Assembly (NCBI RefSeq): GCF_000270285.1
Contig: NC_015738.1
Span: 3,038,001-3,102,000 of the forward strand
Direction of reading: 5' to 3'
Origin: Eggerthella sp. YY7918
GTDB lineage: Bacteria; Actinomycetota; Coriobacteriia; Coriobacteriales; Eggerthellaceae
DNA length: 64,000 bases
This document shows positions 8,166 through 16,988 of this stretch, one piece after another. Position 1 is the stretch's first letter. Every line of letters begins with the position of its first letter. The notes beneath the pieces are model-generated. The model was not told the origin of the DNA and did not search any database. It saw only the letters and a list, made by a program, of their open reading frames with translations. A program made the translations under genes and the position numbers.

Positions 8166-11100
8166 TGGACGAGATCCGATGCCTTCTTGAAGAGATGGCA
8201 GATGCGGGAATACGTTTATGGGTCGAGGACGGAAAGCTAAAATTCAGAGCGCCATCTGGAGCCATGACGGTAGAAAGGGCTAACCTGATAAAGAAGAACA
8301 GGGATGCTGTAATCGCAGCCCTCAACGAACCTCGCCCGATAAAGCGCGAGCCCGAGAAAAGGTACGATCCTTATCCTCTTACAGACATACAGCAAGCTTA
8401 TCAGCTTGGCAAGAGCGAAGCTTATCCCTACGGCGGAGTGGGATGCCAAGGGTACATGGAGATTAGCTTGGGAGGCGTTGAATTCGAGCGATTGAACAAC
8501 GCATGGCGAAAAGTGGTGGCTCGGCATGACGTACTTCACTCGGTCATTTCTGAAGACGGTTATCAGCAGGTGCTGGAAGAATATGATGTGGGATTGATTG
8601 AATTCGTCGAAGCCGAATCGCGAAGCTTAGAAGAGGTCGCTTCCGAATGTCGTAGAACCATGGATCACAAGGATTATGCAACCTCGGTCCATCCGTACGA
8701 ACTGAAAGTGAGTACTGATGGGATTAAGTCAATCCTCCACATATCAGTCAACTTGGCTCTTTGTGACTTTTTGAGCATTACCATAATCCTCAATGATCTG
8801 GCTCGGGCATATGACGGCGAGCAACTAGATAGCAGCGACGAGATTTCCTTCAGAGATTTTGTCATGGATGCAAAAACCCGAGGAGTTTCCAGCCCTTCTC
8901 TAAAAGCAGATGAGGAATACTGGTCGGCACGCATTGACGAATTGCCTCCCGCCCCTATGCTTCCCATGGGGCCGAATCCTGACGTGCGAACGGGAGTTAG
9001 ATTCATTAGGCACCAGATGAGCCTTACCGATAACGAATGGGCAGAATTCCGTCGCACAAGCGCAGAGAAAGGGGTTACCCCCACAGCTGCATTGGTCGCT
9101 GCATTCTCGGACACTTTGGCGCTGTGGGCGGAATCATCGGATTTCACGATCAATATGACAATGTTGAACAGGGGGGACGACATTCCTGGAATCATGCGTA
9201 CGGTCGGTGATTTCACAATGTCAAGCCTATTGGGATTGATTCGTGACGAGCGCGCGCCCTTCTTCTCCCGCGCTCGTGCAGCGCAATCACAGCTATGGTC
9301 GGATCTTGAACATAGAAGCTTCTCCGGAGTCTCCGTGCTGAGAGAGATCGCGCGACGACGTGGACGTGCGGGCGGTGGGGCGCTCATGCCGTTCGTTTTC
9401 ACGAGCAGCATCGGCCTACGCGGAGGATCGTCCTTGAGTGAAACAAGCCTCTTTCGTGGCTCTCGAGTCATCGGCGGACTTTCACAAACCCCCCAAGTAT
9501 GGCTTGACTGCCAAGCGATGGAGTGGAATGGGTCTCTTGTAATCAATTGGGATGAGCGCGCTGGAGTCTTCCCTGACGGTCTGGTTTCAGATGCCTTTTC
9601 ATCCTTCGAACAGACCCTTAGAAGTCTTGCCTCGAGCAAAGCGACATGGGAAGAGACACGAATAGTCCATTTACCTCAAAAGCAGAAACTTGTTCGTATC
9701 GCAGCAAACGACACCGGCAAAGAAATAGTGTCGAGTACCCTCCACTCAGACTTTATGAAGACAGCCCTCTCTCATCCAGAGCTCCCCGCCGTGCGATTGG
9801 GAGATGAGTTTGTGACATATGCGGAGCTGAGGGCGCTTTCCCTCAAAGTGGCCCATAAGTTAAAGCGAGGAGTTCGGACTGCGATCATTCTTGAGAAGAG
9901 CATTGCACAAGTAGTTGCGGTGATCGGCTGCAGCCTTGCCGGCGCTCCCTTTATTCCTCTATCCCCTGACCATCCTCGATCAAGAGTCGACACCGTTATG
10001 GGCAATGCGGAAGTGGGCGCGGTTCTCGCCAAAGCTGAAACCCTCGAAAGGCTTGACTTGGCCGGCAAAGAAGAGGCTATGGATATCGACCTTATCCTAA
10101 GCGATGACATTTCCGCTAACTTCGAGGATCGGACTTTGCCATCTGACGAAGCCTACGTGATCTACACGTCCGGCTCCACCGGGGTGCCGAAGGGGGTGGC
10201 GGTGAGCCACGCCGCCGCGTGGAACACCATCGCCGACATAAATTCTCGATTCAACGTTAGGCAGAGCGACAAGATCATCGGATTGGCCGAGCTAACCTTC
10301 GACCTAGCTATATATGATATATTTGGAATCCTTTCCGTCGGAGGAGAGCTTATCTTCCCCGAACCCTCATCACTTAATGATCCGTCGAGCTGGTGCGACG
10401 TAGTTGTTAAACGCAAGGTAACGATATGGAATTCTGTCCCCCAGCAGATGCAAATGCTTTCTTACTACCTTGATACGGCTCCGGATGTCCCCTCTCTTTC
10501 CTTGAGGCTCGCTCTCTTGTCTGGCGACTGGATACCCGTCTCTCTACCCAACGATATCGCAGATAAAATCCCTCACTTGAAAATGGTGAGCCTCGGCGGT
10601 GCCACCGAGGGAGGAATCTGGTCGATCTTCCACGAAATCAATCCATCGGATTCGGAAAAGGCAAGCATTCCCTACGGAAAGCCTCTTGCCAACCAGGAGT
10701 TTGATATCGTAGGACGCGAACTTGAATCGCTGCCTCTTCTCGTTCCGGGTGAAATCATCATTAGCGGAAAGAGCCTTGCTTCGGGCTACCTCAATGACCC
10801 TGTTCGAACATCCGAGAGTTTTATAATGCGGGATGGAGTGAAATGCTATCGAACCGGCGACATGGGCAAATACCTGGAAAACGGCGACATCGAGTTTCTC
10901 GGGCGTGCAGATCAGCAGATTAAAGTACGGGGTTACCGCGTCGAGCTAGGCGAAGTGGAAGCCGCTTTAGAAAAGGCACCGGGAGTGGACAAGGCTGTCG
11001 CATTTGCTGCCGACAACGATAAAACCGACAAGCATCTTCTCGCCGCAGTCATCGCCGAAAAGGTCAATCCCGACAAGGCAGAATCCTTGTTCAAGAGATC

Positions 11101-13555
11101 TACGGTCGCCATGAAAGAATGTATGAGAGATCGCTTCAGCAAAATGGCTGTCAACGAAGTTGCAGAGTATTGCCGCAAAGTTGACGAGGTCTGCTTGTCG
11201 GCCATGATGAATTTGATAGCAGATGCCGTTAGCAAAGATGGCTTCTCAATGGATGACATGATGCATGGACTCAATGCCAAAGAGAGGAACAGAAGGCTCC
11301 TAGAGAGATGGGCGAAGTCTCTCGTCGACATGAAAGCGCTCAATGCAAAGGGCGACTCGTTTTGCTTCTCGGACGATTATAAGAGAGGCGACATTGAAGC
11401 TTTATGGCAACAGCTCGAATCCTTGGAACTGAAAGTCGAGTACAGCAAAGGGCTTTTGTCGTTTTTGCACACATGCATAGATTCCTTATCCGGCCTCGTG
11501 TCGGGGAAAGTGGATCATTTATCCATACTTTTTCCCGAAGGTGGTTTTGATGTAGCCGCTTCAACCTACAGGGACAACCTAGCCTCCAAAACTCTCAACT
11601 CCACACTAGTTAGCATGGTTTCGGAATTTGCGCGCATCAAGGGTGGGTTGAGAGTTCTTGAGGTCGGGGCCGGTACGGGAGGCAGCAGCGACTCGCTCAT
11701 CGATGCGCTTGAGGGAACGGGGAGCACATATCTTTTTACTGACATCTCTGAATTCTTCCTCTCTGAAGCCCGAAATCGCTACGAAGGTAAAAACTGGATT
11801 GGCTACGCCATCTACGATGTCAATAAGGATGCCAGAACTCAGGGACTTGCAGACAACTCATTTGATCTCATCGTAGGCGCAAACGTACTCCATAATTGCA
11901 TCGATGTCCTTGCAGGGCTGGGGCAAATCAAATCCCTTCTTTCTCCGGGAGGCATTTTGGCCTTTATTGAGGCCACGCGCGAGAGCTTTCCCCTTATGGT
12001 CAGCATGGATTTCCAAGATGCCCTCGGGATGGAGTACTCGGATTTGCGTGCAGGAACCAGCAAGGTATTCCTTAACCTCGACGAATGGAGCGGAATCCTC
12101 GCAAAAGCAGGTTTTGGCTTGACGGACTGCTCTCCTACGAACGAAGAACCGGATCTCTTTGGCCAGCACCTGATAGTCGCACAAGCAAAGGCTGATATAG
12201 CCGCGCTTTCGGTCGATGATGTGGTATCAGCCGCACAAGAAACCCTTCCCTCATACATGATTCCTGAAGCCATTGGGATAATCGACACCCTTCCCCTTTC
12301 GAGAAACGGAAAGGTTGACAGAGCCGAGCTTAAACGCCTACCACTGCTCGGAAGAACGCAGTCGAAAACTGCGGGCATCGGAGATGAGAGAGACAGCTAC
12401 CGTAGCGATTTGGAAGCACGCCTAGCTGTAGAGTTTTCTGAAGTACTCGGAGCAGATAGCGTCAGGAGGGATGATGACTTCTTTGAGCTTGGAGGCGATT
12501 CGCTTTTGGCCACCAAACTCGCAGCCCAGATAAAGAAGAACGTAGACGAAGCGGCTGAGCTTGAATGGGAGTGGCTTTTGAGAAAGATGATGGAAAGCCC
12601 AACGGTCAGCTCACTCGCACTCGCGCTCTCCAGTACAGAAGAAGCAGAAAAGGCCGCGCCCAAAGGGCAGATGGCGCCTGTTGTCGTATTGAAAGACGGA
12701 AACGGAGATGGCGTCGTTAACGTATTGGTGCATGACGGAACAGGCACTCTTGACCCATACCGCGACCTTATTAGCGCTTCGGGTGACAAACTCATCATCG
12801 GTGTGCAAATGCCCGACATGCAAAAAGCCTTGGATTATGACACCCGATCTCTTATAGAAACCCTCGGAAGAGAGTATGCCGACCGCCTCTCGGAATGGAA
12901 TGGATGCAGCTTTAGGATAGTGGGATACTGCATGGGAGGTTTGATCGCAACAGAGATTGCAAGAAACCTGATGGAGCAGGGAGAAACCGTTGCCGATCTC
13001 TTTGTCATCAGCTCATATGGGTTCCCGTTCAAAATCACCGAAGACGTAATGATTGAGTATGCTTTTGCTCGCGTACTTAATGCCCCAACTGAAGACCTCG
13101 GGTATCCGAAAGACGACGAAGCCTTCGCCAACGCAATCGCTGATGCCCAGATCCGACACCCCGGAGTATTGGATCTTCTCGATGGTGAAGGCCCTGTTGT
13201 CGAAAAACTGAAGAAGATTGCCTCCCTAGATTCGAACGAGCGCATGCGTAGGATACTTTCAACCGTGACCGCCGATAGCAACGTCGTAGAAAGATTGACC
13301 CAAATTTACAGGACGTTCAAACATAATTTGATTGCAGTAATGGAATACGAATCAAAACCCTATCTTGGCCCTATCCACTTTTTGCGAGACAGTGGAAGAA
13401 TGGGGCTATTCAAGAACATCGGTGGTGATGAAACGGTTTTCTGGAACAGCGTCGCCCTCATGGGGATAGACACCCAAGATATAGAAGGAGATCACTTTAC
13501 CTGCATATCCGGAGAACACGCAAAAGATGTCGCAAAGAGAGTGGGGCTTCGATGA
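8162..13555 (+). CDS. NRPS2: docking-Cy-A-MT-PCP-TE, PchF-like
   Basis: A 1,797-aa synthetase, close to the length of PchF. It has an N-terminal TubC-type docking helix region (about 1-50), a Cy domain (about 60-500), and an A domain with the same tract as NRPS1 and a cysteine-type pocket (FDLAIYDIF, TIWNSVP, LLSGDW, GGIWS). A methyltransferase is inserted in the A domain (LEVGAGTGG at about 1166-1174), then come a PCP (Ser1447) and a thioesterase. The Cy motif reads N197-L-A-L-C-D202-F-L-S205, so the first Asp is Asn. The thioesterase nucleophile motif is GYCMGG, with Cys1590 where Ser is usual. Predicted role: add and cyclize a second cysteine, N-methylate it after reduction, and release the product. 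Its start overlaps the NRPS1 stop (ATGATG) after GGAGGG. Confidence 0.92.
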   Translation: MMDEIRCLLEEMADAGIRLWVEDGKLKFRAPSGAMTVERANLIKKNRDAVIAALNEPRPIKREPEKRYDPYPLTDIQQAYQLGKSEAYPYGGVGCQGYMEISLGGVEFERLNNAWRKVVARHDVLHSVISEDGYQQVLEEYDVGLIEFVEAESRSLEEVASECRRTMDHKDYATSVHPYELKVSTDGIKSILHISVNLALCDFLSITIILNDLARAYDGEQLDSSDEISFRDFVMDAKTRGVSSPSLKADEEYWSARIDELPPAPMLPMGPNPDVRTGVRFIRHQMSLTDNEWAEFRRTSAEKGVTPTAALVAAFSDTLALWAESSDFTINMTMLNRGDDIPGIMRTVGDFTMSSLLGLIRDERAPFFSRARAAQSQLWSDLEHRSFSGVSVLREIARRRGRAGGGALMPFVFTSSIGLRGGSSLSETSLFRGSRVIGGLSQTPQVWLDCQAMEWNGSLVINWDERAGVFPDGLVSDAFSSFEQTLRSLASSKATWEETRIVHLPQKQKLVRIAANDTGKEIVSSTLHSDFMKTALSHPELPAVRLGDEFVTYAELRALSLKVAHKLKRGVRTAIILEKSIAQVVAVIGCSLAGAPFIPLSPDHPRSRVDTVMGNAEVGAVLAKAETLERLDLAGKEEAMDIDLILSDDISANFEDRTLPSDEAYVIYTSGSTGVPKGVAVSHAAAWNTIADINSRFNVRQSDKIIGLAELTFDLAIYDIFGILSVGGELIFPEPSSLNDPSSWCDVVVKRKVTIWNSVPQQMQMLSYYLDTAPDVPSLSLRLALLSGDWIPVSLPNDIADKIPHLKMVSLGGATEGGIWSIFHEINPSDSEKASIPYGKPLANQEFDIVGRELESLPLLVPGEIIISGKSLASGYLNDPVRTSESFIMRDGVKCYRTGDMGKYLENGDIEFLGRADQQIKVRGYRVELGEVEAALEKAPGVDKAVAFAADNDKTDKHLLAAVIAEKVNPDKAESLFKRSTVAMKECMRDRFSKMAVNEVAEYCRKVDEVCLSAMMNLIADAVSKDGFSMDDMMHGLNAKERNRRLLERWAKSLVDMKALNAKGDSFCFSDDYKRGDIEALWQQLESLELKVEYSKGLLSFLHTCIDSLSGLVSGKVDHLSILFPEGGFDVAASTYRDNLASKTLNSTLVSMVSEFARIKGGLRVLEVGAGTGGSSDSLIDALEGTGSTYLFTDISEFFLSEARNRYEGKNWIGYAIYDVNKDARTQGLADNSFDLIVGANVLHNCIDVLAGLGQIKSLLSPGGILAFIEATRESFPLMVSMDFQDALGMEYSDLRAGTSKVFLNLDEWSGILAKAGFGLTDCSPTNEEPDLFGQHLIVAQAKADIAALSVDDVVSAAQETLPSYMIPEAIGIIDTLPLSRNGKVDRAELKRLPLLGRTQSKTAGIGDERDSYRSDLEARLAVEFSEVLGADSVRRDDDFFELGGDSLLATKLAAQIKKNVDEAAELEWEWLLRKMMESPTVSSLALALSSTEEAEKAAPKGQMAPVVVLKDGNGDGVVNVLVHDGTGTLDPYRDLISASGDKLIIGVQMPDMQKALDYDTRSLIETLGREYADRLSEWNGCSFRIVGYCMGGLIATEIARNLMEQGETVADLFVISSYGFPFKITEDVMIEYAFARVLNAPTEDLGYPKDDEAFANAIADAQIRHPGVLDLLDGEGPVVEKLKKIASLDSNERMRRILSTVTADSNVVERLTQIYRTFKHNLIAVMEYESKPYLGPIHFLRDSGRMGLFKNIGGDETVFWNSVALMGIDTQDIEGDHFTCISGEHAKDVAKRVGLR
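10151..10236 (+). repeat. 86-bp identical tract, copy 2 (NRPS2 A domain)
   Basis: Identical to 6837-6922 and in the same reading frame. Here it is a GC-rich patch in a much less GC-rich gene, with divergent sequence resuming immediately on both sides. This suggests copying from the NRPS1 A domain, or from the same GC-rich source, into NRPS2. Confidence 0.95.
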
Positions 13556-14574
13556 TCGGAGTGCTTGGGTCGAGCGGGCATGTTGGATCACTGCTTGCCG
13601 ACATGCTGAAAGCTAAGGGGTACGAGCTTCGCCTCGGTTCTCGCTCGGCCGGATTCATCGTCAACATGACAGACCCTAGTTCTTTGTCAAGATTTCTCGA
13701 TGGATGCGATGCGGTGGTCAACTGCGCTGGCCCCGCGTATCTACTGAGCGAACCAGCAGCAAGAACCGCCATAAGCTCAGGCGTTGCATACTTTGACGTT
13801 GCCGGCTGCGAAAACCTGTGCAAAACCCTAGCTGACGAATCGGCGGAAACACCGGTTGTATTTTCTGCAGGAATGGTGCCGGGGCTCTCGGGTCTTCTAC
13901 TAAAGATGGCTATTTCCGCAAACAAAGGACAGGATATTGTTGGCTTTGCCGGGGGAGTCCAAGATATCTCTCTGGGTGCTGCGGCGGATCTAGTTTTGAG
14001 CATGTCCGATACGTCGGGATATGGCAACAATGGCTCCATGTGGCGTAGCGGCGCAGTCCGCGAACTTGACCACGATCCAACCCCCGCCCCCTCTTGCTTT
14101 CCCGAAGGGTCGTTTTGCAGAGCCTTTTTGTCAGAAGAGGCGAGAGTCATAGCCGAGAAGGAGGCACTTCCAAGACTTGAATGGTATAACGTATTTGTAG
14201 GTGATCTGTTTTGCAAGGCTCTTGTCGACGCACAGTTGTCGAAAACCCAGAGCCTCGAAGAAGCAAGCAAGAAAATCAGCATAGCCGCATCCATCGATGC
14301 TATGGGTAGACAGGCATTTTATACGTTGGCTGCAACTTCTGGAGAAATGGCCTACATTGTTAAATCGGCCGACAGCTATGAGCTAACTGCAGCAGTGGCA
14401 TGCTATGCCATAGAGAGTTTCCTTGCTGGGAGCATCCCCAATGGCGTATACAACTTGCCCGATCTGCTTGATCCAGAACTGGCGATATACGGAATTCTAT
14501 CTTTGTCTAAGAGTGCTCGAATCGAAATTGCACCGTCAAAGTCTTTGTTTGAAGTCGAGGAAGGCGAGTTATGA
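13552..14574 (+). CDS. saccharopine dehydrogenase-like NAD(P)-binding oxidoreductase
   Basis: A 340-aa protein opening with a Rossmann fingerprint (IGVLGSSGHVGSLLADML), then the saccharopine dehydrogenase-like pattern DAVVNCAGP and GVAYFDVAG. The ATG overlaps the NRPS2 stop (ATGA), so translation is coupled. In the pathway it may reduce a thiazoline ring or an intermediate. A second, unrelated reductase (the thiazolinyl imine reductase) follows directly, so the two may act on different rings or one may be redundant. The substrate cannot be decided from sequence. Confidence 0.78.
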   Translation: MIGVLGSSGHVGSLLADMLKAKGYELRLGSRSAGFIVNMTDPSSLSRFLDGCDAVVNCAGPAYLLSEPAARTAISSGVAYFDVAGCENLCKTLADESAETPVVFSAGMVPGLSGLLLKMAISANKGQDIVGFAGGVQDISLGAAADLVLSMSDTSGYGNNGSMWRSGAVRELDHDPTPAPSCFPEGSFCRAFLSEEARVIAEKEALPRLEWYNVFVGDLFCKALVDAQLSKTQSLEEASKKISIAASIDAMGRQAFYTLAATSGEMAYIVKSADSYELTAAVACYAIESFLAGSIPNGVYNLPDLLDPELAIYGILSLSKSARIEIAPSKSLFEVEEGEL

Positions 14575-15554
14575 AAGCCGTGGTTGTGGGGAGCACGTTC
14601 GGAAGCGTATATGCCGAGGGCATTAAGATTGCCGACGATGTAGAGCTGGCTGGTATTGTAGGCAGGGGGAGCAAGAGAAGCGCCGCCTTGGCTGCATCAT
14701 ACGGAGTTCCTCTGTATCAAGGGGCTAATGCCGTTCCGGCAAACATAGATCTTGCTTGTGTCGTGGTAAGATCAGCCATGGTTGGAGGAGATGGAGTTGA
14801 AATATCTCGCTCCTTCCTCGAGAAGGGCATTCACGTAATCCAAGAGCAGCCCATGCATAGCAGCGAGGTTCTTGAGCTGACCAGATGCGCTGCAGAACAT
14901 GATTGCAAATTCATGCTTAACGGTTTCTATCCATATCTCGATTCGGTTAAGCGCTTCATTGATGCCGCAGCTTCCCTTCGCAAGGAACACGAATTGCTAA
15001 GCATAGATGTGACTACATGCGTACAAGTAGCATACCCTTTTGTAGAGGTGGTTGGGAAAGTGGCCGGAAGCTTGCATCCTTTCAGATTGGAGAAGATAGC
15101 AGATGCCGGTCCTTTTGACATCCTAGTCGGAGAAGTAGGAGGAGTTCCCCTTTCCGTTCGATTCCAAAACGAAATGGATTCCAGTGACCCAGACAATAAT
15201 GCCATAGCCCTGATGCGGATGGATGTTTGCTCGGATAAAGGCATTCTGTCCCTATGCGACGTTTACGGAGATGTTCTTTGGACGCCACGGTTTCATGTCG
15301 GAAAGGCAGCAGCCGACAGCTCGAATCTCTCAACCGTCGAAAGCGCAAGTATTAACGTTCTTCATAGGAGAGCAGAGGCATATAATTCTATCCTCGCTGA
15401 ACAGTGGCCGAAGGGGATTGCCAATATGCTCTCGGAGAGACTTGGAGAGCGCAACTCCCTTGCCACAACCCAATTCCAGATTTCCGCATGCCTAGCCTGG
15501 CAAGAGTTTACTTCGGCCTTAGGTGCCCCAAGCGAATTGAGGCAACGTCGTTAA
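14571..15554 (+). CDS. thiazolinyl imine reductase (PchG/YbtU/Irp3 family)
   Basis: A 327-aa Gfo/Idh/MocA-fold oxidoreductase starting with a Rossmann stretch (KAVVVGSTFGSVYAEGI). The segment EKGIHVIQEQPMHSSEV matches the PchG/Irp3 pattern, where Gfo/Idh enzymes usually have an EKP motif. It is expected to reduce a thiazoline to a thiazolidine with NADPH while the chain is bound to the synthetase. The start overlaps the previous stop (ATGA), and its stop shares a base with the next ATG (TAATG). Confidence 0.88.
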   Translation: MKAVVVGSTFGSVYAEGIKIADDVELAGIVGRGSKRSAALAASYGVPLYQGANAVPANIDLACVVVRSAMVGGDGVEISRSFLEKGIHVIQEQPMHSSEVLELTRCAAEHDCKFMLNGFYPYLDSVKRFIDAAASLRKEHELLSIDVTTCVQVAYPFVEVVGKVAGSLHPFRLEKIADAGPFDILVGEVGGVPLSVRFQNEMDSSDPDNNAIALMRMDVCSDKGILSLCDVYGDVLWTPRFHVGKAAADSSNLSTVESASINVLHRRAEAYNSILAEQWPKGIANMLSERLGERNSLATTQFQISACLAWQEFTSALGAPSELRQRR

Positions 15555-16966
15555 TGGTAGTCGAGCGAACAGCGTCATTTGGAAAGCTTCATTTAAAAGG
15601 CATTGTTGCTTCGGTAGGTTTGACCGCTGGGCTTCTCGTTTTGATATTTCCATTGCCGGAGTTGGAAAGCCCAGCACGTATTCAGCTTGCTCTCACTCTC
15701 GGTGCTTTATCGTTTTGGGCAAGCGGAGTGATGCCGGCCCCAATTACGGGCATGCTGTATATGGGGCTACTGCTCATCACGAACTCCTCTGATCCGCTAA
15801 CAGTTTTTTCTGGCTGGACGAACGAAGGAGGCGGTCTATGGCTGGTGCTTTGCGCGTTTCTCATAGCTTCTGGAGTTGAAAGGTCTGGACTTGCTAGAAG
15901 AGCAGCTCTGAGTATTTGCGCATCCGGTCAAGTCAAAGGTTTTCAATCGCTCATTGCAGCGATAGCCGTCATAGAGCTGTTGTTCGCACTGATCATTCCA
16001 AGCGCCTTTGCAAGAACATTCGTCATATTGGCAGTTGCAAAAGAAGTGTGCAAAGAAAATAGCGTATCTGAGACGGATGCCGCTGTAATCAATTTTGCAT
16101 GTTTTGCGCTTGCAGTTCCCACGACACTTATCTTTTTGACTTCGGAACCAGCCCTCAATACACTCGTTGTTGAATATTCCGAATTAGGGTTGAGCTGGGT
16201 TGGCTGGTTCAGCACTATAGGCATTCCCAACATCATCTACTTATTTTTAGTGACAGTTCTGTTTATAAGAGTGTTTAAGCCGTCTGGAAAGGTCTTTGTA
16301 GATGGGGTAAAAAGCCGCGCTTCGTTAGAAGACCTTGGCAGATTGAGCCCTAAAGAAAAGAAGATGGCTTTGTGGCTCTCTCTGATGATTGCATTCTGGT
16401 TGCTTTACCCTTTCATGGGAATAGGTATAGCGTGGGGAACTATGCTTCTCACATCGCTTATGTTCCTACCTCGAATCGGAGTACTTGACGCAAAAGCTTT
16501 TGCAGACGTTCCCGTGGGAACTCTTGTATTCCTCACCTGTGCGTTGTCGATCGGATCTGTAGGCGAAGCCACAGGTATGAGCCAGTGGATTGCCGATACG
16601 GCGCTCCCAGCTTCTTTACCAAGCGATATTCTGTCAACCGTCATTTTTATATCAGCAATATCATTGGCCATCCATACTTTGATAGGATCAGTGTTGGCCA
16701 CCGCTGTCGTTATTTTTCCCATACTGATATCGTTCGGCGATGTAGCGGGATTGGGCGTAAGCGATGCGGGCGCTGTTCTGATCGCATACCAAATGATTGC
16801 CAGCCAGTTTTTTCTTTCGATGCATCAGGCACCGATTGCCTCTGGCATGGAGCTTGCTGGGTACGGCGAAAAGACCGTAATGAAGCTTGGCGCTCCCATG
16901 ACTTGCCTTGCGCTTGTTCAGCAGGTACTCGTGACTGGCTGGCTTTTTCTTGCAGACGTTTTGTAG
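15554..16966 (+). CDS. DASS/SLC13-family anion:sodium symporter-like membrane protein
   Basis: A 470-aa protein with about a dozen hydrophobic helices. The residues MPAPITGMLYMG and the later NTLVVEYSELGLSW and SVGEATGMSQWI regions resemble the divalent anion symporter family. The ATG at 15554 is chosen because it overlaps the upstream stop (TAATG); an open frame extends further upstream over the reductase gene. Such a carrier is not standard in pyochelin or yersiniabactin loci. It could move an aromatic or carboxylate precursor, or the product. The substrate is unknown. Confidence 0.78.
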   Translation: MVVERTASFGKLHLKGIVASVGLTAGLLVLIFPLPELESPARIQLALTLGALSFWASGVMPAPITGMLYMGLLLITNSSDPLTVFSGWTNEGGGLWLVLCAFLIASGVERSGLARRAALSICASGQVKGFQSLIAAIAVIELLFALIIPSAFARTFVILAVAKEVCKENSVSETDAAVINFACFALAVPTTLIFLTSEPALNTLVVEYSELGLSWVGWFSTIGIPNIIYLFLVTVLFIRVFKPSGKVFVDGVKSRASLEDLGRLSPKEKKMALWLSLMIAFWLLYPFMGIGIAWGTMLLTSLMFLPRIGVLDAKAFADVPVGTLVFLTCALSIGSVGEATGMSQWIADTALPASLPSDILSTVIFISAISLAIHTLIGSVLATAVVIFPILISFGDVAGLGVSDAGAVLIAYQMIASQFFLSMHQAPIASGMELAGYGEKTVMKLGAPMTCLALVQQVLVTGWLFLADVL

Positions 16967-16988
16967 GATCGCTCCTAGGAGGACAAGC

